Part shown: one piece after another, positions 35,175 to 45,553 of the stretch
Position numbering within the stretch: position 1 is the stretch's first letter
Layout of the letters: the number at the start of each line of letters is the position of its first letter
DNA from: Citrobacter amalonaticus
GTDB taxonomy: Bacteria; Pseudomonadota; Gammaproteobacteria; Enterobacterales; Enterobacteriaceae
Assembly: GCF_018252635.1 (NCBI RefSeq)
Contig: NZ_JAGTXM010000002.1
Location: forward strand, 638,962 to 702,961
Length of the DNA stretch: 64,000 nucleotides
Direction of reading: 5' to 3'
The notes under the pieces: model-generated
The model's database searches: none
Told to the model about the DNA's origin: nothing
The model's input: only the letters and a program-made list of their open reading frames with translations
Program-made: the position numbers and the translations under genes

Positions 35175-36394
35175 GTGATTTGTCCTCGGAATATGCGTTG
35201 ATACAGCGGGTTACGCCCAGGTTCATAGAGGATCTCCACCGGGTTTTGCGCATCCCAGACGTTAAAGTCGGCGACGTAACCCGCCTTCAGTTGTCCGTGC
35301 GTCGACTGGCGGCCCAGCGCCTGAGCGGCATGACGGGTGACACCCGCCCAGGCCTCTTCCGGCGTCAGTCCAAACTGAACGCAGGCCATATTCATCGCCA
35401 GATGCAGACTGATAAAGGGGCTGGTGCCGGGATTGAAATCCGTCGCCACCGCCATCGGGATCTGGTAGCGGCGTAGCAACTCAACGGGCGGGCGCTGCGT
35501 CTCTTTGAGGAAATAAAACGCCCCCGGCAGGAGTACGCCAACGGTGCCGCTGCGACGCATCGCCGCCACGCCAGCTTCATCAAGATATTCAATGTGGTCC
35601 GCAGAAAGCCCGTGATAGCGACTGACCAGTTGCGTTCCGCCAAGCAGAGACAACTGCTCGACATGCCCTTTGACCGGAATGCCCGCAGCCTGCGCTGCGC
35701 GCAATACCCGCTCGCTTTGCGCCAGGGTAAACCCAACGCTCTCACAGAACAGATCGACGGCTTCAAACAGCCCCTTTTCCCATAGCTGCGGCAGAATCGT
35801 TTCGCAGACGTAGGTGATATAGCCGTCAGGATTGTCCCGATACTCAACCGGTACGGCATGTGCCGCCAGCAGCGTGGGGCTGATTTCGATAAGATTCTCT
35901 TCGGCAAGACGGGCCGCGACGCGCAGCATCTTTGCTTCTGCTGTCACATTCAGTCCATAACCGGATTTCACCTCCACCAGCGTTACCCCCTCACGCATCA
36001 GACGCGCAATCCGCGCCCGTGCGGAGATATAGAGCGCCTCCTCCGTTGCAGCACGTGTCGCCGTCACGGTGGCATTAATACCGCCTCCCTGCGCGCTGAT
36101 CTGCTGATACGAGACGCCATTCAACCGCTGTTCCCACTCGCTGGCGCGGTTGCCGCCAAACACCAGATGGGTGTGACAGTCAATCAACCCGGGCGTCACC
36201 AGACGCCCTTGCAGGTTATGCGTATTGGCGTGCGTCGTCGGGAGAGACGCCTCCGGCACAATCGCCAGCACGCGCCCCTCACGGATAATCAACGCATGAT
36301 GGTCCAGCATGCCATATGGCGTCGTTTGTGCCGGATCGAGCGTCGCCAGACGGAGGTTTCGCCAGAGCGTATCATCAGGTAACAGGTGTTGCAT
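35171..36394 (-). CDS. hutI: imidazolonepropionase HutI
   Basis: 407 aa amidohydrolase that opens the imidazolone ring to N-formimidoyl-L-glutamate. Metal-binding motif [12 protein letters not shown] (about 69-80) and the [12 protein letters not shown] and [11 protein letters not shown] segments are family hallmarks. The ATG at 36394 ([13 protein letters not shown]) gives the usual length; an in-frame ATG 22 codons earlier would read through the HutC operator. First gene of hutIGC. Confidence 0.96.
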   Translation of the reverse strand: MQHLLPDDTLWRNLRLATLDPAQTTPYGMLDHHALIIREGRVLAIVPEASLPTTHANTHNLQGRLVTPGLIDCHTHLVFGGNRASEWEQRLNGVSYQQISAQGGGINATVTATRAATEEALYISARARIARLMREGVTLVEVKSGYGLNVTAEAKMLRVAARLAEENLIEISPTLLAAHAVPVEYRDNPDGYITYVCETILPQLWEKGLFEAVDLFCESVGFTLAQSERVLRAAQAAGIPVKGHVEQLSLLGGTQLVSRYHGLSADHIEYLDEAGVAAMRRSGTVGVLLPGAFYFLKETQRPPVELLRRYQIPMAVATDFNPGTSPFISLHLAMNMACVQFGLTPEEAWAGVTRHAAQALGRQSTHGQLKAGYVADFNVWDAQNPVEILYEPGRNPLYQRIFRGQIT

Positions 36395-36416
36395 GCTCTC
36401 TCCAGGTTGTCTTAGG

Positions 36417-36427
36417 TTGTATAGACA
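36417..36427. promoter_or_regulatory. HutC-type operator of hutIGC
   Basis: TTGTATAGACA, identical to the core of the hutUH operator (33390-33400 on the minus strand), 23 bp before the hutI start. The second arm is weaker here, suggesting less tight repression of hutIGC. Confidence 0.65.
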
Positions 36428-36564
36428 TTTATTTGAGATCGTTCGCCGGAAGTCAATCATCCTGGAAAAAATGTTACTTAATTGTGACTTTGACGATACC
36501 CGAATCCGCGCGGAGTGGTTTAAAAAACAACTTTTTAGCTTTTCACCTTCCTGTTTTGCTCAAC

Positions 36565-36579
36565 TTAGTATAAAAAAGC
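36565..36579. other. lambda-type attB core, empty
   Basis: TTAGTATAAAAAAGC is the exact complement of the 15-bp lambda attachment core GCTTTTTTATACTAA. Flanks (CTTCCTGTTTTGCTCAACTT on one side, AGGCTTCA on the other) resemble E. coli attB, which also lies just upstream of ybhC. No integrase or prophage genes are present, so the site is unoccupied. Confidence 0.9.
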
Positions 36580-36616
36580 AGGCTTCAATGGATACTTTTT
36601 TAGCCCGGAGCAACTC

Positions 36617-37900
36617 GTGAACACATCATCAGTTTCCCGTCTGGCGCTGGCACTGGCTTTTGGCGTGACGCTGACCGCCTGTAGCTCTACCCCGCCGGAT
36701 CAAATTCCTTCCGATCAAACCGCGCCAGGAACCTCCTCGCGCCCGATTTTATCGGCGAATGAAGCGCAGAATTTTGTCGCTAAACACTATTTTTCGTCCC
36801 TGACGCCGAATACCGCGCCGTGGACGCCGTCTTCGATTTCGCTGCCCGCGCAGCCTGACTTTGTCGTCGGCCCGGCCGGTACGCAAGGTGTTACTCACAC
36901 CACCATTCAGGCAGCAGTGGATGCGGCGATCACCACGCGCACCAACAAACGTCAGTACATTGCGATTATGCCGGGTGAGTATCAGGGAACCGTCTATATC
37001 CCTGCGGCGCCAGGCAGCCTGACGTTGTACGGAACGGGGGAAAAACCGCTGGATGTGAAGATTGGCGCGGCAATTGACGGTGAAATGAGTACCGCTGACT
37101 GGCGTCATACGGTGAACCCGGGCGGGAAATATATGCCTGGCAAACCGGCCTGGTACATGTTTGACAACTGCCAGAGCAAACGCGGCGCGAACATTGGCGT
37201 GATGTGTTCAGCCGTATTGTGGTCACAAAATAATGGTCTGCAGTTGCAGAATCTGACCGTTGAAAACAATCTCGGCGATAGCGTGGATGCGGGCAACCAC
37301 CCGGCCGTTGCGCTGCGCACCGACGGCGATAAAGTGCAGATCAACAATGTGAACATTCTGGGCCGCCAGAACACCTTCTTTGTGACCAACAGCGGCGTGC
37401 AGAACCGTCTGCAGAATGACCGTCAGCCGCGTACCCTGGTGACCAACAGCTATATCGAAGGCGATGTGGATATCGTTTCTGGTCGCGGCGCAGTGGTGTT
37501 CGATAACACCGACTTCCGCGTGGTGAACTCGCGTACTCAGCAGGAAGCGTACGTCTTCGCACCGGCAACGCTTGCGAACATTTATTACGGTTTCCTCGCC
37601 ACCAACAGCCGCTTTACCGCTGCCGGTGACGGCGTGGCACAGTTGGGCCGCGCACTGGATGTCGACAGCAATACCAACGGTCAGGTCGTGATCCGCGATA
37701 GCGTGATTAACGAAGGCTTTAACCTGGCGCAGCCGTGGGCTGACGCGGTGATCTCTAAACGTCCTTTCGCGGGTAATATCGGTGCGAAGGATGATAAAGG
37801 CGAAACCCAGCGTAACCTGAACGACACCAGCTTTAACCGCATGTGGGAATACAATAACCGCGGTGTGGGCAGCAAAGTGGTGGCAGCACCGAAGCAGTAA
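36617..37900 (+). CDS. ybhC: outer-membrane lipoprotein acyl-CoA thioesterase YbhC (pectinesterase fold)
   Basis: 427 aa lipoprotein: signal peptide with lipobox LTAC at about residues 19-22 (SRLALALAFGVTLTACSS). The mature part is a right-handed parallel beta-helix of the pectin methylesterase family (GVTHTTIQAAVDAAI, GEYQGTVYIPA, GDVDIVSGRGAVVFDN). E. coli YbhC does not act on pectin and was shown to hydrolyse acyl-CoA thioesters. The start ATG is GTG (gtgaacacatca at 36617), preceded by GGAG. It stands alone beside attB. Confidence 0.93.
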   Translation: MNTSSVSRLALALAFGVTLTACSSTPPDQIPSDQTAPGTSSRPILSANEAQNFVAKHYFSSLTPNTAPWTPSSISLPAQPDFVVGPAGTQGVTHTTIQAAVDAAITTRTNKRQYIAIMPGEYQGTVYIPAAPGSLTLYGTGEKPLDVKIGAAIDGEMSTADWRHTVNPGGKYMPGKPAWYMFDNCQSKRGANIGVMCSAVLWSQNNGLQLQNLTVENNLGDSVDAGNHPAVALRTDGDKVQINNVNILGRQNTFFVTNSGVQNRLQNDRQPRTLVTNSYIEGDVDIVSGRGAVVFDNTDFRVVNSRTQQEAYVFAPATLANIYYGFLATNSRFTAAGDGVAQLGRALDVDSNTNGQVVIRDSVINEGFNLAQPWADAVISKRPFAGNIGAKDDKGETQRNLNDTSFNRMWEYNNRGVGSKVVAAPKQ

Positions 37901-37909
37901 GCATAAAAA

Positions 37910-37940
37910 AACCGGCATCCTTAGATGCCGGTTGTTCTTT
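37910..37940. terminator. bidirectional terminator ybhC/pgl
   Basis: Stem AACCGGCAT (37910-37918) / ATGCCGGTT (37925-37933) flanked by A-run on the left and T-rich sequence on the right, placed between convergent genes. Confidence 0.9.
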
Positions 37941-37965
37941 TATCGGTTGGCTAAAAAGTCCCCGC

Positions 37966-38976
<1,011 letters not shown>

Positions 38977-39123
38977 TTAGGCAACTGGCTGCAATAATGG
39001 AATACAGCTTAACGTAGTCGCTTTTAACGGTGAATGCTGAATCTACGAACGAAATTTTGCCTGCTCCCCGTCCCGGTGTACCATTCAGGCAGACAAAATT
39101 TCAATGTTAATCGGGATGACGAT

Positions 39124-39942
39124 ATGACCGCTCGCGTGATTGCCCTGGATTTAGATGGAACCCTGCTGACCCCGCAAAAAACCCTGCTCCCCTCGTCTGT
39201 CGAAGCGCTGTCACGCGCCAGAGAGGCTGGCTACCAACTTATCATCGTCACCGGGCGTCATCACGTCGCAATTCATCCTTTTTATCAGGCACTGGCGCTG
39301 GATACACCTGCAATTTGCTGTAATGGGACCTATTTGTATGATTATCACGCAAAAAACGTTCTTGCAGCCGATCCCTTGCCGGTTAACCAGGCGCTACAGC
39401 TTATTACGCTGCTGGAAGCGCATCAGATTCATGGCCTGATGTACGTAGATGATGCCATGCTCTATGAGCATCCGACCGGCCATGTCGTTCGCACATCAAA
39501 CTGGGCGCAGACGCTGCCGCCGGAACAGCGCCCGGTCTTCACCCAGGTTCCGTCACTGGCGCAGGCGGCGCACGATGTCAACGCGGTCTGGAAATTCGCG
39601 CTGACAGACGAAGATATCCCTAAACTGCAGCAATTTGGCAAGTATGTCGAAGAGCAGTTGGGCCTTGAGTGTGAGTGGTCCTGGCACGATCAGGTCGATA
39701 TTGCCCGTCAGGGCAACAGCAAAGGCAAACGCCTGACCCAGTGGGTTGAATCTCAGGGCGGGTCAATGGAAAACGTAATTGCCTTCGGGGATAGCTACAA
39801 CGATATCAGTATGCTGGAAGCCGCCGGCACTGGCGTGGCGATGGGCAATGCTGACGACGCCATCAAAGCGCGTGCCAACGTCGTCATCGGCGACAACGCC
39901 AGCGACAGCATTGCGAAGTTCATTTATAGCCATCTGCTGTAA
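39124..39942 (+). CDS. ybhA: HAD-family phosphatase YbhA
   Basis: 272 aa Cof-type HAD hydrolase. Motif I DLDGTLLTP (about 8-16), motif II TGR, motif III Lys in NSKGKRLT and motif IV GDSYNDISML are intact. The E. coli enzyme dephosphorylates pyridoxal phosphate and sugar phosphates. The ATG at 39124 (MTARVIALDLDG) matches E. coli; an ATG 30 codons earlier is unlikely. Its stop abuts the modC stop with no base between. Confidence 0.94.
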   Translation: MTARVIALDLDGTLLTPQKTLLPSSVEALSRAREAGYQLIIVTGRHHVAIHPFYQALALDTPAICCNGTYLYDYHAKNVLAADPLPVNQALQLITLLEAHQIHGLMYVDDAMLYEHPTGHVVRTSNWAQTLPPEQRPVFTQVPSLAQAAHDVNAVWKFALTDEDIPKLQQFGKYVEEQLGLECEWSWHDQVDIARQGNSKGKRLTQWVESQGGSMENVIAFGDSYNDISMLEAAGTGVAMGNADDAIKARANVVIGDNASDSIAKFIYSHLL

Positions 39943-41001
39943 TCAGGCGGTGATGGATACGCTCTTAATCTGCGCGTACAGCCAGAGACCAGGTTTGATC
40001 CCCAGTTCATCCCTGGCCCATGGGCTAATACGCGCCCATAGCGTTTTGCCTCCCACTTCAAGCTGAACTTCCACCTGCCCGTTATCGTCGTAGCATTGGA
40101 CCACCTTCGCACGCAGGATATTACGAATGCTGGTCTGCTGCGGCGGCTGTAATACCAACGAGACATCCGACGCCTGAATGCGAATGCGCAGCGAGGCCTG
40201 CAGCGGCTCATTAAGTTTATTGACCCACAGATGCTGGTCTCCCAGCGCCAGCGCCGTCATCGCGTAATGCGGATGATGCTCCAGCACGCTCACTTTCAGA
40301 ATGCTGCTCTGCTGTTCTTTCGGCAACCACGGGTGCATCACGCTGCTGCCCCAGACCTCTTCCAGCGCGCCAAACGCCTTCACCTGACCGTTTTCCAGCA
40401 CCATCACGTTATCGGCAAGATGAAGAATTTCATCGAGTGAGTGGCTAACGTAGAGCATAGGAATGCTGATCTCCCGCGCCAGACGTTGCAAATAGGGCAA
40501 CAACTCACGCTTACGCGGAATATCCAGCGAGGCCAGCGGTTCATCCAGCAGCAACAGTTCCGGCGCGGTCAGCAACGCCCGGCCAATCGCCACACGCTGT
40601 TTCTCACCGCCGGAGAGGCCGCCCGGCAGCCTGTCGAGCAGATGCTCAATGCCCAATAGCGCCACCAGCTTATCGAACTGGCCGGCCATGCTTTTCGCCA
40701 TTCCGTAACGCAGATTACCGCGCACTTTATAATGGGGAAACAGGCGCGCATCCTGAAAGACGTAGCCAATCCGCCGTTTTTCCGGGGTCAGACAGATGCG
40801 ATTTTCCGTGTCGTTCAGCACCCGTCCGTTGAGCACGATCCGCCCTTTCTGCGGGCGCGTCAGACCACTAATCGCATTAATGAGCGAGGTTTTCCCGGAA
40901 CCGGAGACGCCAAAAATCGCGGTAATACCGCTGGCAGGAAGCGTTTCGTTGAGCGTGACGCAGTGGGTGCCGAGCGTCTGGGAGAAATTGAGTTCCAGCA
41001 T
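39943..41001 (-). CDS. modC: molybdate ABC transporter ATPase ModC
   Basis: 352 aa. ABC domain with Walker [10 protein letters not shown] (about 31-39), signature [16 protein letters not shown] and Walker [13 protein letters not shown]. The C-terminal molbindin (TOBE) domain begins near residue 290 ([12 protein letters not shown]) and binds molybdate. The ATG at 41001 is 2 bp after modB. Last gene of modABC. Confidence 0.97.
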   Translation of the reverse strand: MLELNFSQTLGTHCVTLNETLPASGITAIFGVSGSGKTSLINAISGLTRPQKGRIVLNGRVLNDTENRICLTPEKRRIGYVFQDARLFPHYKVRGNLRYGMAKSMAGQFDKLVALLGIEHLLDRLPGGLSGGEKQRVAIGRALLTAPELLLLDEPLASLDIPRKRELLPYLQRLAREISIPMLYVSHSLDEILHLADNVMVLENGQVKAFGALEEVWGSSVMHPWLPKEQQSSILKVSVLEHHPHYAMTALALGDQHLWVNKLNEPLQASLRIRIQASDVSLVLQPPQQTSIRNILRAKVVQCYDDNGQVEVQLEVGGKTLWARISPWARDELGIKPGLWLYAQIKSVSITA

Positions 41002-41003
41002 AA

Positions 41004-41693
41004 TTATCGCCCCGTCCGCTCGCGGCTGAGCCGCGCCAGCCATTCAGAAATTAACAGTGAAATCAGCGCCAGTACAATGGAGATCAGGCACAGTCGCGCC
41101 GCTGCGCTTTCACCACCCGGCGTCTGGATCAGGGTATACATCGCCGAAGGAATAGTGCGCGTTTCACCGGGAATATTGGAAACAAAGGTAATCGTCGCGC
41201 CAAACTCACCGAGCGAGCGGGCAAACGCCAGTACCGTCCCGACAATAATGCCAGGCAGCGTCAGCGGAAGCGTAATAGTGAAGAAGACGCGCCAGCGTCC
41301 CGCGCCCAGCGTCCGGGCGGCCTGCTCCAGCTTGAGATCCACCCCTTCCAGCGCAAGCCGGATAGCGCGCACCATCAGCGGGAAAGACATCACTGCCGCC
41401 GCCAGGACTGCGCCGCGCCAGCTGAAGGCAAAGGTAATGCCAAACCAGTCATACAGCCACTGGCCGATAAAACCGCGCCGTCCCATCGAAACCAACAGCA
41501 GATAACCGACCACCACCGGCGGTAATACCAGCGGCAGATGCAGTACGCTATCCAGCAGGGCTTTGCCAGGAAAAGTGCAGCGCACCAGCAGCCAGGCAAA
41601 GAAGATCCCAAACGGCAAACTAAACAACACGGCCAGGGAAGACACTTTCAGGCTCAGAAGAACGGCCTGCCATTCAGGATCGGTCAATATCAT
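41004..41693 (-). CDS. modB: molybdate ABC transporter permease ModB
   Basis: 229 aa inner-membrane permease with about five or six hydrophobic helices and the EAA loop [24 protein letters not shown] that contacts ModC. It overlaps modA by 1 nt. Same length as the E. coli protein. Confidence 0.97.
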   Translation of the reverse strand: MILTDPEWQAVLLSLKVSSLAVLFSLPFGIFFAWLLVRCTFPGKALLDSVLHLPLVLPPVVVGYLLLVSMGRRGFIGQWLYDWFGITFAFSWRGAVLAAAVMSFPLMVRAIRLALEGVDLKLEQAARTLGAGRWRVFFTITLPLTLPGIIVGTVLAFARSLGEFGATITFVSNIPGETRTIPSAMYTLIQTPGGESAAARLCLISIVLALISLLISEWLARLSRERTGR

Positions 41694-42466
41694 TACTTGG
41701 TCGTAAATCCGTAACGTTTAAAGATTTCAGCAGCCTGCGGTCCTTTCAGGTAATCATAGAACGCGCTGACCGTGGCGTTTTTATGTCCATCAACAATCGC
41801 GATGGGGTACTCCACTTTTTTGTGCGAATCTTCCGGGAAGGTAGCCACGACGTTAACACCTTTGCTGGCAACTGCGTCAGAGCCGTAAACGATACCCAAC
41901 GGCGCTTCGTTACGCTCAACCAGCGCCAGGGCGCCGCGCACATCTTCCGCCGGAGCCAGTTTCGGTGACAGCGTCTCCCAGGCTCCCAGTTTCTGCAACG
42001 CTTCTTTTGCGTAGATCCCCGCCGGAACGTGTTCCGGATCGCCTACCGCCAGACGCCCACCGTTCAGCAGCGTCGTCCAGTTGGTTTTATTGTCGATCGT
42101 AAAATCTTTCTGCTCACTGGCCTTTGGCGCCACCACCACGAGGCTATTGCCCAGCAGCGTCTGACGCGTTGCGGTATCAATCGATTTTTTATCTACCGCG
42201 TAGTCCATCCATTTCTGATCGGCAGAAATGAACAGATCCGCTGGCGCACCGGCTTCGATCTGGCGAGCCAGCGTCGAAGACGACGCAAAAGAGGAGACCA
42301 CATCGACATTCTTCTCTTTTTTGTACTCTGCCGCGATATCCTGCATTGCATTGGTCAATGACGCCGCTGCAAATACGGTAATTTTCCCTTCATCCGCCAG
42401 CGTTTGTCCGGCAACCGTCAGTGATAATGTTGCCCCAGCAAACAAGCGTAACCATGTACGGGCCAT
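41693..42466 (-). CDS. modA: periplasmic molybdate-binding protein ModA
   Basis: 257 aa including a Sec signal peptide (MARTWLRLFAGATLSLTVAG, cleaved near residue 24). Mature part has the ligand-contact segments FAAASLTNAMQDIA, SFASSSTLARQIEAGAPADLF and GIVYGSDAVA. It captures molybdate or tungstate and passes it to ModBC. A ModE box lies 21 bp upstream. Confidence 0.97.
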   Translation of the reverse strand: MARTWLRLFAGATLSLTVAGQTLADEGKITVFAAASLTNAMQDIAAEYKKEKNVDVVSSFASSSTLARQIEAGAPADLFISADQKWMDYAVDKKSIDTATRQTLLGNSLVVVAPKASEQKDFTIDNKTNWTTLLNGGRLAVGDPEHVPAGIYAKEALQKLGAWETLSPKLAPAEDVRGALALVERNEAPLGIVYGSDAVASKGVNVVATFPEDSHKKVEYPIAIVDGHKNATVSAFYDYLKGPQAAEIFKRYGFTTK

Positions 42467-42486
42467 CTGTAACTCCTTTCGTTAAT

Positions 42487-42510
42487 CGTTATGTAGACGC
42501 AAATATAACG
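42487..42510 (-). promoter_or_regulatory. ModE operator of modABC
   Basis: CGTTATGTA-N6-AATATAACG, a near-perfect inverted repeat matching the E. coli mod operator, 21 bp before modA. Molybdate-bound ModE represses the operon here. Confidence 0.92.
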
Positions 42511-42661
42511 ACAAAGCAACGCTTTTCCCAGAAGTTATTGATACCTATAAGAGGTTACGCAAAGAAAATATCGGCAGGAATAAGGAGAACTTGAGATACA
42601 AACCCAACAGGTCCTGGGTCAGATAAAGGGGGCCAGCAAATATGCAACCTGAAAGATAAGG

Positions 42662-42690
42662 AAACAAAAACGCCCGACTGAGCGGGCGTT
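42662..42690 (-). terminator. acrZ terminator
   Basis: Stem AACGCCCG (42669-42676) / CGGGCGTT (42683-42690), followed on the minus strand by GTTTTTGTTTC. It stops acrZ transcription before the modA promoter. Confidence 0.88.
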
Positions 42691-42697
42691 TGGGAAA

Positions 42698-42973
<276 letters not shown>

Positions 42974-42975
42974 TT

Positions 42976-43764
42976 ATGCAAGCCGAAATCCTTCTTACCC
43001 TGAAACTTCAGCAAAAACTGTTCGCCGATCCCCGACGCATCTCTTTGCTCAAGCATATTGCGCTTTCCGGTTCCATTAGTCAGGGCGCGAAAGACGCAGG
43101 CATCAGCTATAAGAGCGCCTGGGACGCCATCAATGAAATGAATCTTCTCAGCGAACAAACGCTGGTCGAACGAGCGACGGGTGGTAAAGGCGGCGGCGGC
43201 GCGGTGTTAACCCGCTACGGTCAGCGTCTGATCCAGCTCTACGATCTGCTGGCGCAGATTCAGCAAAAAGCCTTCGATGTCTTAAGCGACGATGATGCGC
43301 TGCCGCTCAATAGCCTGCTGGCGGCCATCTCGCGTTTTTCCCTGCAAACCAGCGCGCGCAACCAGTGGTTCGGCACCATTACCGCCCGCGATCGCGATCA
43401 GGTTCAGCAGCATGTCGACGTGCTGCTGGCCGATGGTGAAACACGACTGAAAGTGGCCATTACTGCCCAGAGCGGTGAACGTTTAGGGCTTGATGAAGGC
43501 AAAGAGGTCCTCGTGCTGCTGAAAGCGCCTTGGGTGGGGATTACCCAGAATGATGCCATTGCTCAGGCGGCGGATAACCAGCTCCAGGGCATTATTCATC
43601 ATATTGAACGCGGCACAGAGCAGTGTGAAGTGTTGATGACGCTGCCGGACGGCCAGACGCTGTGCGCCACCGTGCCGGTGGACGCCGCCGCCACGCTGAC
43701 AGAGGGCGCGAACGTCACAGCCTATTTTAACGCTGACAGAGTGATTATCGCGACATTGTGTTGA
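42976..43764 (+). CDS. modE: molybdate-responsive regulator ModE
   Basis: 262 aa. N-terminal winged helix (residues about 1-110, recognition region SISQGAKDAGISYKSAWDAINEMN and TGGKGGGGAVLT wing). Two molbindin domains follow (SARNQWFGTITARD and VGITQNDAIAQAADNQLQGI), which bind molybdate and drive dimer DNA binding. Targets in this window are modA and moaA, each with a 9-N6-9 ModE box. Confidence 0.97.
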   Translation: MQAEILLTLKLQQKLFADPRRISLLKHIALSGSISQGAKDAGISYKSAWDAINEMNLLSEQTLVERATGGKGGGGAVLTRYGQRLIQLYDLLAQIQQKAFDVLSDDDALPLNSLLAAISRFSLQTSARNQWFGTITARDRDQVQQHVDVLLADGETRLKVAITAQSGERLGLDEGKEVLVLLKAPWVGITQNDAIAQAADNQLQGIIHHIERGTEQCEVLMTLPDGQTLCATVPVDAAATLTEGANVTAYFNADRVIIATLC

Positions 43765-43873
43765 GTGCGCATTATGCGACGTTTCAGACGACGGCCTGAT
43801 AGCAAATCACATTGACATTCCTCCCCGGAACACGTATCCCTGTCATTCATCGCTGCAAAAAATGGGATACAAA

Positions 43874-45346
43874 ATGTCATCGTTGCATGTTTCGCAAGGC
43901 ATGTTTCGTCTTAGCGACACAAAAACGCTTCACCTGGATTCCGTGAGGTTAAACGCGGGTGAGAGCTGGGCGTTTGTCGGCTCGAACGGAAGCGGGAAAT
44001 CGGCGCTGGCACGTGCGCTGGCCGGCGAATTGCCGCAGCTCAAAGGCGAACGCCTGTGCACGTTCTCACGGATGGCCCGCCTCTCCTTCGAGCAGTTGCA
44101 AAAACTGGTCAGCGATGAATGGCAGCGTAATAACACCGATATGCTCAGTCCTGGCGAAGAGGATTCCGGACGAACCACGACGGAAATCATTCAGGACGAG
44201 GTGAAAAACCCGGCCCGCTGCGCGACGCTGGCGCAACAGTTTGGTATCACTCACCTGCTCGATCGCCGCTTTAAATATCTCTCTACCGGCGAAACACGCA
44301 AAACGTTGCTCTGCCAGGCGCTGATGGCTGAGCCGGATCTGTTGATTCTCGATGAGCCGTTTGACGGTCTTGACGTCGCCTCCCGCCAGCAACTGGCAGT
44401 ACTGCTTGAAACGCTACATCAGTCAGGTATCACGCTGGTGCTGGTGTTGAACCGCTTTGATGAAATCCCGGCATTCGTGCAGTATGCCGGTGTGCTGGTC
44501 GACTGTACCTTAACGGAAACCGGGGCGAAAGCCGACTTACTCCAGCAAGCGCTGATCGCCCAGCTCGCTCATAGCGAACGACTGGAAGGGGTGGCATTAC
44601 CTGAAGCTGACGAACCCGCCGCCCGTCCCCTTCTGCCTGCCGATTCACCACGGATCATCCTCAGGAATGGCGTTGTGTCGTACAACGATCGCCCTATTCT
44701 CGATCGTCTGAGCTGGCAGGTGAATCCCGGCGAACACTGGCAGATTGTCGGCCCCAACGGGGCAGGAAAATCGACACTGCTCAGCCTGGTAACCGGCGAC
44801 CATCCACAGGGTTACAGCAACGATCTGACGCTGTTTGGCCGTCGTCGCGGCAGTGGTGAAACTATCTGGGATATCAAAAAACACATTGGCTACGTCAGCA
44901 GCAGTCTGCATCTCGACTACCGGGTGAGTACCACGGTGCGCAATGTGATTTTGTCAGGCTATTTCGACTCTATTGGAATTTATCAGGCCGTGTCGGACCG
45001 CCAACAAAAACTCGCACAGCAGTGGCTGGACATTCTGGGACTCGACAAACGCACTGCTGATGCGCCGTTTCATAGTCTCTCCTGGGGGCAACAGCGGCTG
45101 GCACTGATCGCCCGTGCGCTGGTTAAGCACCCAACCCTGCTGATTCTCGACGAACCCTTACAGGGACTGGATCCACTGAATCGCCAGCTTATTCGTCGCT
45201 TTGTCGACGTGTTGATTAGCGAGGGCGACACGCAGCTGCTGTTTGTCTCTCATCACGCTGAAGATGCGCCAGCCTGCATTACCCACCGTCTGGAGTTTGT
45301 GCCAGACGGTGAGACCTATACCTATCAGCAAACGCGGCTGCGTTAG
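43874..45346 (+). CDS. modF: dual ABC ATPase ModF (PhrA)
   Basis: 490 aa, two ABC domains and no membrane part. Domain 1: Walker A GSNGSGKSA (about 36-44), signature LSTGETRKTLL, LLILDEPFDGLD. Domain 2: GPNGAGKST (about 290-298), LSWGQQRLAL, LLILDEPLQGLD. Role is unclear; in E. coli it is linked to molybdate and photoreactivation phenotypes. The ATG at 43874 (MSSLHVSQG) matches E. coli and is preferred over one four codons upstream. It follows modE by 109 bp. Confidence 0.94.
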   Translation: MSSLHVSQGMFRLSDTKTLHLDSVRLNAGESWAFVGSNGSGKSALARALAGELPQLKGERLCTFSRMARLSFEQLQKLVSDEWQRNNTDMLSPGEEDSGRTTTEIIQDEVKNPARCATLAQQFGITHLLDRRFKYLSTGETRKTLLCQALMAEPDLLILDEPFDGLDVASRQQLAVLLETLHQSGITLVLVLNRFDEIPAFVQYAGVLVDCTLTETGAKADLLQQALIAQLAHSERLEGVALPEADEPAARPLLPADSPRIILRNGVVSYNDRPILDRLSWQVNPGEHWQIVGPNGAGKSTLLSLVTGDHPQGYSNDLTLFGRRRGSGETIWDIKKHIGYVSSSLHLDYRVSTTVRNVILSGYFDSIGIYQAVSDRQQKLAQQWLDILGLDKRTADAPFHSLSWGQQRLALIARALVKHPTLLILDEPLQGLDPLNRQLIRRFVDVLISEGDTQLLFVSHHAEDAPACITHRLEFVPDGETYTYQQTRLR

Positions 45347-45357
45347 TTTTCATCCAT

Positions 45358-45384
45358 GGGCGCGAAAGCGCCTTTCTATTTTCG
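45358..45384 (+). terminator. modF terminator
   Basis: GC-rich stem GGCGC-GAAA-GCGCC (45359-45372) with a GNRA-type loop followed by TTTCTATTTT. It separates modF from the gal promoter. Confidence 0.85.
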
Positions 45385-45459
45385 GATAAAAGGCGCAATC
45401 ATTCTTAAAGTTAATGATTTATAATTGATTAATTGATGACTCAGCGTGAGAAATCACGA

Positions 45460-45521
45460 GTGTAAACGATTCCACTATTTTATTCCGTGTCACACTTTTC
45501 GCATCTTTGTTATGCTATGGT
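45460..45521 (+). promoter_or_regulatory. gal promoter region: GalR OE, CRP site, P1/P2
   Basis: External operator GTGTAAACGATTCCAC (45460-45475), CRP site around TTTTATTCCGTGTCACA (45478-45494), and overlapping -10 elements TATGCT (45511-45516, P2) and TATGGT (45516-45521, P1). Layout is the same as in E. coli, where CRP and GalR/GalS act with HU through a DNA loop to the internal operator. Confidence 0.92.
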
Positions 45522-45553
45522 AATTCCATACCATAAGCTTAACGGAGCGAATT

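Noticed and set aside
36541-36600. Possible prophage at the lambda attachment site
   Set aside because: No integrase, excisionase or phage genes on either side; the core is uninterrupted.
36617-37900. Pectin methylesterase role for the ybhC product
   Set aside because: The fold is pectinesterase-like, but the protein is a lipobox-carrying ortholog of E. coli YbhC, which lacks pectin activity and acts as an acyl-CoA thioesterase.
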